DNA from: an uncultured Bacteroidota bacterium
GTDB taxonomy: Bacteria; Bacteroidota; Bacteroidia; Bacteroidales; SZUA-534
NCBI GenBank assembly: GCA_946414435.1
Contig: CAMKOM010000003.1
Coordinates: forward strand, 132,086-196,085
Reading direction: 5' to 3'
Length of the DNA stretch: 64,000 nt
The position numbers and the translations under genes are program-made. A model generated the notes under the pieces. The model saw only the letters and a program-made list of their open reading frames with translations. It did not search any database and was not told the DNA's origin. Each line of letters opens with the position of its first letter. The stretch's first letter is position 1. Of this stretch, positions 44,809 through 52,473 are shown in pieces.

Positions 44809-46950
44809 TCACTTCATCACATACCGCACCTTGAATCCGAAGTTTCGGCCAGGCAGCGGACGGTTCAAATCGGAATATACTGTCTTGTCAGTCAGGTTTT
44901 TAACGCGGAAAGTGATAGTCCATTGGTCGTTGTTGAAACTGTGCTCAACGCCCAAATCAATGGTGAACGACGTCGGGATTTTGCGCTCTTGGAATTTGCT
45001 CACCTCAAAATCGTAGAAATACTCGTGAATGTACGACGCATCAGCCAGCAAGCGGCTGTTCTGACGGCTTCCGCCGAAAAGATTCTCGCGGTGCAGTTCG
45101 GCGCCGAAGTTGGCCAGCATATACGGAATGTTTGGCATCCGCTTGTTATATGTGGCGTTGGGCGCAGTCGAGCCAGTCTCATACTTGCGGCGGTCGCGCA
45201 AATCCTGATAGGTGGCGTTTCCATAGAGATAGAGAAACGGCAGCACATCGCCCTTCACCTCAACCTCAACACCTTTGGTGCGAACCGTTCCGAAATTAGC
45301 GTATCGAGCCATCGACGGAATCATATCTGCTTGATAACGAATCATATCCTCGAGTTGATTCAAGAAGTAACTCACCTCGGCCTCAATGAAACCGAACGCG
45401 TTGGCTTGGTGATATAACGCGCCGATATTCAGACCGTTGCAGCGTTCGGGCTTCAGGTCCGACGACGGCAGAATTGAGAAGCCGTTGCCCACCAACTCTT
45501 CGGCCGTGGGAATGCGCACCTCGCTGCTGAACGCCGCCTTGGCCAACAGCCGCTTGGTGAACTTGTAGCGCAGACTCTCGCTTCCGCCCCAGTAATTCTT
45601 GCTCAAATTAATGTCGGTTGGATTGTTTATAAAGGTGTGTTCCAACACTTTAGTATTCGACGAGAAGTTGAAATTCTTGACCGCTGTGGCACTCATAAAA
45701 CGGCTGTCGAACAGCGTCAAATCGTATGAGAGACCGACTGTCAGACTGCTCATTCGGCTCGGGAAGTTGGTCTGATAGCCGAAACTCAAATCCATCATCT
45801 CGTTTTTGGGATTCTGCCGCGTGTGCGTGCCATAAATATTGATATTGAACGTGTTATGCTCATTCAACAGATAGTTCATATTGAGTTTCCCCGCAAAATC
45901 GTGTGTGCGGTTGTCGGCATTCGACGCATAGTTGCCCTGCTCGCCGCCGTAGGCCGAAACGGCGTTGTAGCGGTTGCCGTCCCAGTCGTAGCGGTAGCGC
46001 GCGGTGTCGCACAACCCGAATTTGCCATAACTGTAACAGAAGTCGAAATCGAAATCCAATCCGTCGACAATAAAGTTATCGCGCTTGAGCGTGATAGCCG
46101 AAATGGCCGAAGCACTGCTGTTGTTGGCTTCGCGAATGTCAGTGTCAATTCCCTGAATTTCAGCGCGTGTGGCGGTAAAGACGAGTTCCAGTTTGACCTC
46201 GTCGAAATACCATTTTGTCGCCTTGAGCGAAGTTCCCGCCATCACCTTCTTGAATTGGTCATGATTGCGCTTAAATTTCCGATTGTCAAGGTTTTGCAGA
46301 CGCATTGTGTAGTCGTTGTCGCTGTAGGTGAGCACGCCGCCAAGACCAAACTGCAAGCCCGTTTTTTGGTTGGTCTGCTTGAATGCGGTGCTGATTTTAT
46401 GGGTGTTGAACGAAGCAATCTCGTAACTCGCGTCAAAATAGACGGGCGGATATTCCTTTGTCACAACATTCACCGCGCCACCCAGCGCCGACCCGCCAAA
46501 ACGGTAAGGCACAATGCCCTTGTAAACCTCAATGCGTTCAATCATATCGGTTGGCACATCGTTAAGCGACATATAATCAGACATTTGACCAATAGCCGCC
46601 TCATCAATATAGATACCCATACGCTTGCCCTCGAGTCCGCGCACCGAAATACGCGACGCGCTGCCCACGCCGCCCGTGTTGCGAACGGTTATTCCCGCTG
46701 TCCGCGCCAGTGCATCGTTAATGTTAGACGTGGTGCCTTCCAACTGTTTCACCGAAATGACCGAGAGCGGCATCGCAGCCTCGCGCATTTGGCGTATCTC
46801 ATTGTGGCTAACCACATTAACGGTCTGTATTTCTCTGCCGCTGAAGTATGTCGTGTCGTTATTTTGGGCGATTGATTCGGCGGGCAAATGCAGAATAACT
46901 GCCACAGCCGTAATCGCCCCAAACAAAGTTTTTCGTGATTTTTCCCCCAT
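44809..46950 (-). CDS. TonB-dependent receptor, siderophore/metal-ligand type
   Basis: A 713-residue outer-membrane receptor with a signal peptide (about 1-27), a TonB-box-like segment (REIQTVNVVSHNE), a plug (about 50-160, with ISVRGLEGKRMGIYIDE) and a barrel ending GRNFGFKVRYVMK. No carboxypeptidase-like domain precedes the plug, so it is the smaller receptor class. Its linkage with DUF4374 suggests uptake of an iron or other metal chelate, by inference. The ATG at 46950 was chosen: it lies 16 bases after the likely transcription start, while the alternative at 47004 is inside the promoter. A 23-bp inverted repeat overlaps its -33 box. Confidence 0.88.
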   Translation of the reverse strand: MGEKSRKTLFGAITAVAVILHLPAESIAQNNDTTYFSGREIQTVNVVSHNEIRQMREAAMPLSVISVKQLEGTTSNINDALARTAGITVRNTGGVGSASRISVRGLEGKRMGIYIDEAAIGQMSDYMSLNDVPTDMIERIEVYKGIVPYRFGGSALGGAVNVVTKEYPPVYFDASYEIASFNTHKISTAFKQTNQKTGLQFGLGGVLTYSDNDYTMRLQNLDNRKFKRNHDQFKKVMAGTSLKATKWYFDEVKLELVFTATRAEIQGIDTDIREANNSSASAISAITLKRDNFIVDGLDFDFDFCYSYGKFGLCDTARYRYDWDGNRYNAVSAYGGEQGNYASNADNRTHDFAGKLNMNYLLNEHNTFNINIYGTHTRQNPKNEMMDLSFGYQTNFPSRMSSLTVGLSYDLTLFDSRFMSATAVKNFNFSSNTKVLEHTFINNPTDINLSKNYWGGSESLRYKFTKRLLAKAAFSSEVRIPTAEELVGNGFSILPSSDLKPERCNGLNIGALYHQANAFGFIEAEVSYFLNQLEDMIRYQADMIPSMARYANFGTVRTKGVEVEVKGDVLPFLYLYGNATYQDLRDRRKYETGSTAPNATYNKRMPNIPYMLANFGAELHRENLFGGSRQNSRLLADASYIHEYFYDFEVSKFQERKIPTSFTIDLGVEHSFNNDQWTITFRVKNLTDKTVYSDLNRPLPGRNFGFKVRYVMK

Positions 46951-46972
46951 TTTTTTGCTTCTGAATTTTGCC

Positions 46973-47024
46973 GCAAAGGAACGGCGGCGCATTGTCAGCG
47001 TCAATCCCTATTTGTGGGGATTTG
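46973..47024 (-). promoter_or_regulatory. Promoter with 23-bp operator before the TonB receptor (site 1)
   Basis: On the minus strand an inverted repeat CAAATCCC-N8-GGGATTG (47002-47024) ends in TTG at the -33 position. Then a 20-base spacer and TTCCTTTGC (46973-46981, variant of TAnnTTTGC). Sites 2 and 3 (56217-56268 and 55135-55186) share exactly this 52-base geometry. Confidence 0.7.
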
Positions 47025-47073
47025 TGAGTGGGGTGACTGATAATTTCGTGGGAATACAGCACGGTACACCTAT

Positions 47074-47107
47074 AAAAAAAGGACTCACAAGCGAGTCCCA
47101 TTTTTTT
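47074..47107. terminator. Bidirectional terminator after the aldo/keto reductase gene
   Basis: GGACTC (47081-47086) pairs with GAGTCC (47093-47098), with seven A before and seven T after. It lies between the reductase stop and the receptor promoter. Confidence 0.8.
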
Positions 47108-47162
47108 GACTGTTCAAGTCAAACAGAAGAAGCGGCTGTAGGCGGCTTTTTTGCCTTACGGC

Positions 47163-48110
47163 CTATCGCTTCCGCACCGCAAATCGGAACACATCGGCGC
47201 CCAAAATAGTGACGTTCAGTCGGTCGGCTTCGGCTTCCAACATTTTGATTTCAGCGTCCGAAAGTTTCACATTCACAGCATTATACAATTGCTCAACCTG
47301 ATACGCTTTGCGGCAGCCGCATATCGGCACAATGCCCTTGCTTGAACAGAACGACATTGCAACCTGTGGAATGCTGATATTATGTTGATTGCCAACGCTT
47401 TCCATCAGTTCGTAGAGTGGTTTGAGTTTCTTCTTTTTCCGATTGAAAATCAGTTTCATAACCGATTTTTTCGACTTCGATTTCGGATTGGTCAGCATTC
47501 CTTCTTCAAGAACGGCCCACGCCCAAAAACTGATTCCGTTCGCGCGGCACCAATCGACAAGGCCGTTGCGTTCCCAGTCGCGGCACAGAAGGCTGTAGTG
47601 GTTCTGCACGCCGTAGAGCGGGATTCCCGACGCGTCGAGAATGGATTTAGCCAGGCGGCACTCATCGAGCGTGAAATTTGAAACGCCAATGTGGCGGATT
47701 TTGCCATCGTGGTATAAATCAATTATTTCCGACAGATTTTCGCAAATATCATTCGGCAGGTGAAGCCAGTAAATGTCAACGTAACTGCGCCCGAAGTCGG
47801 CCAAATCCTTCTCGAACGATTTTTTGACCTGCCCAGCCTTGTAACGCGCTGTGGGTGTGAATTTTGACGAAATGAGCACGTCGCCGCAGCCGAATCGGCC
47901 AATCATTTTCTGTGCCTGCCCGAAACCGTAATCCTGCGCTAAATCAAAGACTGCCAAATCATTAGCCCGTGCGCTGTCGAACGCTTCTTTAATGATGGAC
48001 TCATCGACGCTCTCGCCGCGCAGCAATTTGCCGTACAGGCTTCCGCCCCACGAATTTGTGCCAACCACACATTTCAGTTGGCTCAGATTGTTGTTTTCTA
48101 TCTTGCTCAT
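47163..48110 (-). CDS. Aldo/keto reductase
   Basis: A 315-residue TIM-barrel oxidoreductase using NAD(P)H. The catalytic tetrad is present: Asp56 (FDLAQDY), Tyr61 (DYGFG), Lys83 (SSKFT) and His117 (WLHLP). The coenzyme segment IVPICGCRKAYQVEQL precedes the C-terminus. A Lys-rich insert (KSKSKKSVMKLIFNRKKKKLK, about 222-241) is unusual. The substrate is unknown. Its promoter abuts one of two related hairpin repeats. Confidence 0.9.
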   Translation of the reverse strand: MSKIENNNLSQLKCVVGTNSWGGSLYGKLLRGESVDESIIKEAFDSARANDLAVFDLAQDYGFGQAQKMIGRFGCGDVLISSKFTPTARYKAGQVKKSFEKDLADFGRSYVDIYWLHLPNDICENLSEIIDLYHDGKIRHIGVSNFTLDECRLAKSILDASGIPLYGVQNHYSLLCRDWERNGLVDWCRANGISFWAWAVLEEGMLTNPKSKSKKSVMKLIFNRKKKKLKPLYELMESVGNQHNISIPQVAMSFCSSKGIVPICGCRKAYQVEQLYNAVNVKLSDAEIKMLEAEADRLNVTILGADVFRFAVRKR

Positions 48111-48135
48111 TGTGTGTTAGTTTTAAATTTTTGGC

Positions 48136-48189
48136 ACAAAAATATGGCGCCGAATCTGCAACCAGGTTGCAAAGTTTCGGCGCCATATC
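48136..48189 (-). repeat. Hairpin repeat abutting the reductase promoter (copy 1)
   Basis: GATATGGCGCCGAA ... TTCGGCGCCATA arms enclose an inner hairpin GCAACC/GGTTGC. On the minus strand the repeat ends in TATTTTTGT (48136-48144), a -7 box for the reductase gene that starts 26 bases later. Copy 2 is at 49229-49281. Confidence 0.8.
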
Positions 48190-48214
48190 TTTTCACTTTT
48201 CAAACTTCTCTGCC

Positions 48215-48538
48215 TTATTTCCCCTTCCCCGCCTTTCGCAATGCTTCGTAATAGTCGTGGCGCTTCGGATTTTCGGGGAACCAGCCACGCAGAACGCGTT
48301 TTTCCTGTGCGAACATTTCGCCAATGCCCCAAAAACAAGAGAAAGCAAATCCGCTGATTATTGTCGATACGGTCTGATTATCAATGAGTAGCGCCGCTGT
48401 GACGCAGGCAAGCCCCACAAAGAGCCAGAGCCACCAACTGCGTTTTCCCCAGTAATATTCCATTTTAATGACGGCAGGGTGGCACAAGCCAATGCTCAGG
48501 AAAACGGCCGCGCCGACAATTATGCTGCTATAATTCAT
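48215..48538 (-). CDS. DUF4491 family membrane protein
   Basis: A 107-residue protein with three predicted helices (about 5-24, 35-52, 55-73) and the DUF4491 pattern GHPAVIKMEYYWGKRSWWLWLFVGL (here CHPAV), QTVSTIISGFAFSCFWGIGEMFAQEKRVLRGWFPENPKR. The ending FPxNPKR is typical. The function is unknown. It has its own -7 box (48557-48565). Confidence 0.85.
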   Translation of the reverse strand: MNYSSIIVGAAVFLSIGLCHPAVIKMEYYWGKRSWWLWLFVGLACVTAALLIDNQTVSTIISGFAFSCFWGIGEMFAQEKRVLRGWFPENPKRHDYYEALRKAGKGK

Positions 48539-48556
48539 AGTTTCAGAAATTTTGGC

Positions 48557-48565
48557 GCAAAAATA
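48557..48565 (-). promoter_or_regulatory. -7 box of the DUF4491 gene
   Basis: Minus-strand TATTTTTGC, 18 bases before the ATG. Unlike its two neighbours it is not preceded by the hairpin repeat. Confidence 0.6.
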
Positions 48566-48583
48566 GTATTTGGAGCGAAATGG

Positions 48584-49189
48584 CTAAACGTTTTTTGTGA
48601 TTACCGCCACAGCGCAAGGCATCTTGCCTTCAACAAGGTGATACTCAACATTTTCATATCCAGCGTTTCTGAAAAACGCCTTATACGATTCAATGTCGAA
48701 CTGCTTTTTGAAATTTGCCCCCGCTTTTTCGAAAATCTTGACCAAAAGGCTTTCTTTGCCGTTGCTGTATATGTTTATGTATGTGGGAATTACAACCTTT
48801 CCGCCAGGCTTGCAGACGCGCACAAGTTCCGAAATGGCAGCCACAGGATTGTCCAGCAAATGAATCACATTTCCTGCCACAACCTTGTCGAAACGGTTGT
48901 CGGGATAATCAACCTTGGTCATATCCAACGGCCTGATTTCCACATTGTTGAACCGCCGTAACTTCTTTTCGGTCTGCTTCAGCATTTTCGGCGAGAAATC
49001 GGTGGCCGTCAGGTGTTTGCACTTGGGTGCGATATACACGCTGATTGCCCCCGTTCCACACGCACATTCCAGAACTTCGTCGGTCGTATCTATCTGTTCT
49101 GCAACTGTTTTGCCCGTGTTGGCATAAACTTTTCCGTTGTAGGTGTTCTCAAAAAAATCGTAGGCGAATGCCACTTTGTCCCAAAACAT
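48584..49189 (-). CDS. Class I SAM-dependent methyltransferase
   Basis: A 201-residue methyltransferase of the UbiE/Methyltransf_11 type. Motif I is VLECACGTGAISVYIA (about 39-54), the acidic ribose residue is in LTATDFSPKML, and later VVAGNVIHLLDNP and VCKPGGKVVIPTYIN are motif IV/post-I segments. The substrate is unknown. It begins MFWDKVAFAYDFFENTYNGKVYANTGK. Its promoter abuts copy 2 of the hairpin repeat. Confidence 0.87.
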   Translation of the reverse strand: MFWDKVAFAYDFFENTYNGKVYANTGKTVAEQIDTTDEVLECACGTGAISVYIAPKCKHLTATDFSPKMLKQTEKKLRRFNNVEIRPLDMTKVDYPDNRFDKVVAGNVIHLLDNPVAAISELVRVCKPGGKVVIPTYINIYSNGKESLLVKIFEKAGANFKKQFDIESYKAFFRNAGYENVEYHLVEGKMPCAVAVITKNV

Positions 49190-49228
49190 AACTATCGGTT
49201 TTTAATGTTTTTCTCTTTTTTTTCCGAC

Positions 49229-49281
49229 GCAAAAATACGGCGCCCACTCTGCAACCGAGTTGCAAAGTGCGGCGCCATATC
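49229..49281 (-). repeat. Hairpin repeat abutting the methyltransferase promoter (copy 2)
   Basis: The same layout as copy 1 with GGCGCCCAC/GTG(C)GGCGCC arms and inner GCAAC/GTTGC. It ends on the minus strand in TATTTTTGC (49229-49237), the -7 box of the methyltransferase gene. Where copy 1 has GAA/TTC in the arms, copy 2 has CAC/GTG. Confidence 0.8.
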
Positions 49282-49323
49282 GCAGCAAGAGAAAATCAAA
49301 CTAAAAAGTTTACTGTCAGCCGT

Positions 49324-49890
49324 TTATTTTAACACTTCCACTTGTTTCTTCTCTAACTTTTCAGCAAGCCGCATCGCCAGAATGGCAACGGGAATGGTGA
49401 GCAGAAGGACGAAAACGAGCATCGGGGTGTTGTCGATAACGGGGCGCATCAGGGCGTCGTAGCCAGGGCGCATCTCTTCGACGGCGGCGGCAAGCGAGCC
49501 TTCGGTGTCGGTCCACCAGTGAATGGTGTAGGCGAAGAACGAGTAGGCCAGCGGCAGGAAACTCAAGCGGACGCCACGCACAGTGCCGTAGCCGCAGCGG
49601 TTGCGGATTATTTCGGCCGCGACCGTCAGAAGAATAATGCCAACGACGAACGCCGTGTCGGCTTCGCCCGCAATCAGGAACAGGACGAGCAGAACGCCGT
49701 TCAGGACCGTGGCCGCACCAAACCGCTGCATCGCGGAAGCGGCGGGAAGATAGACAAGCGCCAGCAACAGCGGCACAACCGCGCCTGCGTACGCATAACA
49801 CGCGGGGTGAATGAGCCCGCTCAAACTGCCTGCAATGAATGACAAAAACCAGGCGAATGCCAGTAACGAAATTTTAACTATTGGTTTCAT
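49324..49890 (-). CDS. Integral membrane protein resembling MptD-type ECF transporter S component
   Basis: A 188-residue protein with five to six transmembrane helices and a basic C-terminus (RLAEKLEKKQVEVLK). The order of helices and the segments SGLIHPACYAYAGAVVPLLLALVY and DALMRPVIDNTPMLVFVLLLTIPVAILAMRLAEK resemble the MptD/Trep_Strep family of putative ECF S components, which bind a vitamin or similar small ligand for import. No ECF ATPase is nearby. The assignment is tentative. Confidence 0.5.
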   Translation of the reverse strand: MKPIVKISLLAFAWFLSFIAGSLSGLIHPACYAYAGAVVPLLLALVYLPAASAMQRFGAATVLNGVLLVLFLIAGEADTAFVVGIILLTVAAEIIRNRCGYGTVRGVRLSFLPLAYSFFAYTIHWWTDTEGSLAAAVEEMRPGYDALMRPVIDNTPMLVFVLLLTIPVAILAMRLAEKLEKKQVEVLK

Positions 49891-49950
49891 TTTTTTAAAT
49901 TTTAAAAGGTTATTGTTAAATGTAAATTAGTGATAATCTGTAAAATATTA

Positions 49951-50020
49951 TTCTCTAACCGATTTTTGCCGATTCGAACCGAAAAACATATCGGATAAAA
50001 TCGGGTTGAATCGGTTAGCG
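49951..50020. repeat. 70-bp imperfect palindromic element, copy A
   Basis: Begins TTCTCTAACCGATTTTTGCC and ends TGAATCGGTTAGCG. The ends CTAACCGATT and AATCGGTTAG are perfect inverted repeats. About 84% identical to copy B at 52302-52371. Confidence 0.85.
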
Positions 50021-50040
50021 GTAAAAATTTGAGTTTCAAA

Positions 50041-50077
50041 TCTGTTGTCCGTTGTCTGAAGTCTGTTGTCTGTCATC
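50041..50077. repeat. TCTGTTGTC word repeats
   Basis: Words TCTGTTGTC, CGTTGTCTG, AGTCTGTTGTC and TGTCATC in tandem, immediately before the stop codon of the barrel gene on the minus strand. Confidence 0.6.
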
Positions 50078-51302
50078 AAAAACTAAACATCGCCTTGACA
50101 AAAATTTCGGAATTGTCCTTATACATCGCGAACATTCCTGCGTCGGCGCGGAACCAGTCGTAGCCAGCGGTGAGCGAGATTTCGTCGGTCAGGTGGTAGT
50201 CGGCGTTGAAGCGAATGAAGAAGGCCCCGTTGTTGGCGCAGTCGAAGCGGCCGTAAGCCGACAACTTCAAAGTGTTGCGCAACAAGGCTTTACTGATATT
50301 GGCCGTTGCCATTCCCGCGTTGCGGTAGCACTCTGTAAGGGCGGTGCCGCCATCGGTGTAGGTGTGGCAGTACTGCGCCATCAGAGTCCAGTCGTTGCCA
50401 GGATACCAGTCGATTCCGATAAGCGCAAGTGCTTGATTACGAAGCATCGGCGCCGACCTATAGCCAATGAACGACAACTGTTGGTTGAAATATCCAGCCA
50501 CTTCGGCGCGGACCACAAACTTGCCCACCGAAGCCGACGCATCGGCGCCAACCATCGTCATTCGGTGGTGGTGGGCGGCAACAGCCAGCGTGCCGTCGGG
50601 GTTGAAGCCTGTGAGTTGGAAGGCGGGCATCTTGTTCCACGTGCGCAGGACGCAGAGCGAGAAGTCGATACCGCTCAGATAGGCCGACACGCGCCCGCCG
50701 AACTCGCTGTTTTCGACTCGTTTAGACGGTGTGCGGTCGGTCATCTCGCAGTACATTCCGCCCATTGCGATTGCCCACGGGTTGACGCTGTCGGTCGGCA
50801 GGTTGAAAAACTCGGGCACGGGCACCCAAATGGCTTCGGCCTTCACCTTCATATTGCTGTAATTCAGTCGAATGGCATTCACGGGAATGCGAATGTCGTC
50901 GTAGTCTTCGGCCAGAAATTCGGTGTAGTCCATCGGCGAGACAATGTCGGTGACCTGCAGGCCGTCGGCCACGCCCCACGTGACAATCTGCTTGCCCGCT
51001 TTTATGCCCCAATTGCCCTGACTATGTTCAAGATAGGCTTCGCGCAGGTGCAGCCCAGTCTCGTCTTCGAGAATCGGGTTGTAAATGGCGTTGAGCGACA
51101 CAAAGCCCGTTGTTGAGCCTTTCTCAAGGCCGCTCTCAAGGCGCGCGCACGTGCGGCTCGACATATAGTTCCACGGGTCGCTGCTGCGAACGGCGTGGTA
51201 GGTGTAGGCGAATCCTTTGTATTTGAATTTCAGCCCGTTATCGTCGTCTTGCGCCATTACTGCGAATGGCAGCAAAAACAGTGTGAGTAGGATTGGTTTC
51301 AT
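50076..51302 (-). CDS. DUF1302-like outer-membrane barrel of export cluster
   Basis: A 408-residue barrel with a signal peptide (MKPILLTLFLLPFAVMAQ) and a C-terminus of MFSF. The segment GIKAGKQIVTWGVADGLQVTDIVSPMDYTEFL resembles the RxGRQxxxWG block of DUF1302-type barrels. Such barrels are found with RND permeases and LolA/DUF1329-like proteins in clusters that move hydrophobic molecules across the envelope. Here it lies downstream of exactly these partners. The substrate is unknown. Confidence 0.78.
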   Translation of the reverse strand: MKPILLTLFLLPFAVMAQDDDNGLKFKYKGFAYTYHAVRSSDPWNYMSSRTCARLESGLEKGSTTGFVSLNAIYNPILEDETGLHLREAYLEHSQGNWGIKAGKQIVTWGVADGLQVTDIVSPMDYTEFLAEDYDDIRIPVNAIRLNYSNMKVKAEAIWVPVPEFFNLPTDSVNPWAIAMGGMYCEMTDRTPSKRVENSEFGGRVSAYLSGIDFSLCVLRTWNKMPAFQLTGFNPDGTLAVAAHHHRMTMVGADASASVGKFVVRAEVAGYFNQQLSFIGYRSAPMLRNQALALIGIDWYPGNDWTLMAQYCHTYTDGGTALTECYRNAGMATANISKALLRNTLKLSAYGRFDCANNGAFFIRFNADYHLTDEISLTAGYDWFRADAGMFAMYKDNSEIFVKAMFSF

Positions 51303-51304
51303 AA

Positions 51305-51440
51305 TTAAATGTTTAGACGCTTCGCTTGTTTAGAAGGTTAGTCGCTTCGCTTGTTTAGAAAGGTTTAGCGCTTCGCTGTTTAGAAAGGTTTAGTTAGAAA
51401 TTCTCAACTTTCTAAACCTTCTAAACCTCTAAACTTCTCA
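51305..51440. repeat. GTTTAGAAGGTTTAG word repeats between export genes
   Basis: Words TTTAGAAAGGTTTAG, GCTTCGCTTGTTTAGAA and their reverse complements (CTTTCTAAACC, TTCTAAACC) fill the spacer between the barrel and LolA-like genes. It can fold back on itself. A related spacer lies at 54838-54985. Confidence 0.75.
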
Positions 51441-51453
51441 CCCTCTTCCCTTT

Positions 51454-52227
51454 TCAAAGTCCCTTTTCCAACTGATTGACAGTGAAAATGTTATCGTTGA
51501 CAGATTGGTCGTACTTGTAGGCCTTGAAAACCAGATTGGTCTCGTGGTTGGTCTGCACGTTTTTCATATTCATTTGGCCGATAGTCCAGAAACCGTCAAT
51601 CTGTTTCACATCGGTGCAGACGAGCAGGCGGTGCAGTTTGTCGAGTTTGTCGTAATACTCAACGCGGACGGGAATCAGGCAGTCTTTCCGAATCCACGAA
51701 ACGCGCCGAGTGTAGATTTCGCCCGTGGTGTTGGGCACCGATTGCAGCACCCAGCAGGCCTGACCGTCAATGGTTTCCTCGCGCAGCAGCGTGTGAGTGT
51801 CCTCGTCGGTGTTGCGGTGGCCCATATCGTCGTAGGTGAAGTCAGTGCCCATAAAATAGTCGGTTTTCGACGACGAGCCGCTGATTCGGCGCGTCTTTTT
51901 CATTGCGGGCAGATAGAGCCACTTGTCATCGTCGCGGTCGATTTGGTCGTATTCCCAGGTCAGGAAGCCCGTGCCCTTCACGTCGCCAGGATAAAGGAAG
52001 AACATAATGGTTTTGCGGTCTTTGCCGTAGTCTTTGGCAAACGATTTGAGTTCGCGGACGCGCTTGCTGCCGTTCTTGTTGACGAGCGTCAGGCTCATCT
52101 CGCAGTAGCGGGTGTCGCCGTCGGGGCGGTTGTGGACTTTTTCGGCAATCTCGCGGCCAGTCAGGTTTTGCGCCGACATTGTGGCAGTGGCCAGCATTGC
52201 GGCAATGATTGTTGCTATCTTTTTCAT
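51454..52227 (-). CDS. LolA-like outer membrane lipoprotein-sorting protein
   Basis: A 257-residue periplasmic protein with a signal peptide ([20 protein letters not shown]) and a LolA/LppX-type half-barrel: [91 protein letters not shown] and [18 protein letters not shown]. This exact subtype is annotated as outer-membrane lipoprotein-sorting protein and is regularly linked to MMPL/RND permeases, where it probably ferries a hydrophobic cargo through the periplasm. It is downstream of the RND gene and upstream of the barrel gene on the same strand. Confidence 0.85.
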   Translation of the reverse strand: MKKIATIIAAMLATATMSAQNLTGREIAEKVHNRPDGDTRYCEMSLTLVNKNGSKRVRELKSFAKDYGKDRKTIMFFLYPGDVKGTGFLTWEYDQIDRDDDKWLYLPAMKKTRRISGSSSKTDYFMGTDFTYDDMGHRNTDEDTHTLLREETIDGQACWVLQSVPNTTGEIYTRRVSWIRKDCLIPVRVEYYDKLDKLHRLLVCTDVKQIDGFWTIGQMNMKNVQTNHETNLVFKAYKYDQSVNDNIFTVNQLEKGL

Positions 52228-52229
52228 TT

Positions 52230-52297
52230 TCTTATGATTTTTGATTTTCGATTTTTGATTATCGCACAGAAGACACTGAATACACTGATTATCACTG
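52230..52297. repeat. GATTTTTGATT and CACTGA word repeats
   Basis: Words TTTTGATTTTCGATTTTTGATT at 52238-52261, then inverted copies of the CTGTGC/ATCAGTGT family (CACAGAAGACACTGAATACACTGA) at 52262-52297. Confidence 0.6.
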
Positions 52298-52301
52298 TTT
52301 T

Positions 52302-52371
52302 TTCTCTAACCGATTTTATCAGATTCAAACCGAATCGGTAATCGGATAAAATCGGATTGAATCGGTTAGCG
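52302..52371. repeat. 70-bp imperfect palindromic element, copy B
   Basis: Same ends as copy A (CTAACCGATT ... AATCGGTTAG), internal arms GATTTTATC and GATAAAATC, followed by a T run (GTTTTTTTTC). It could form a strong hairpin in RNA from the plus strand. Confidence 0.85.
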
Positions 52372-52419
52372 TTTTTTTTCAATCGATTATTTATGATTTA
52401 TTGTCTTGATTATTAGTAA

Positions 52420-52460
52420 AATCTGTGAAATCCTGTGTTCTCTGTGTCATCTGTGCGAAA
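52420..52460. repeat. ATCTGTG word repeats before the RND stop
   Basis: ATCTGTGAAATCCTGTG, TTCTCTGTGTCATCTGTGCG-type text, closely like the pair at 6881-6900. Confidence 0.6.
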
Positions 52461-52473
52461 TATGAGTTCTAAT

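Noticed and set aside
45823-46875. 350-codon plus-strand frame
   Set aside because: It lies antisense to the TonB receptor gene and has no family or start signal.
50052-51116. 354-codon plus-strand frame
   Set aside because: It is antisense to the DUF1302-like barrel gene and shows no recognisable protein.
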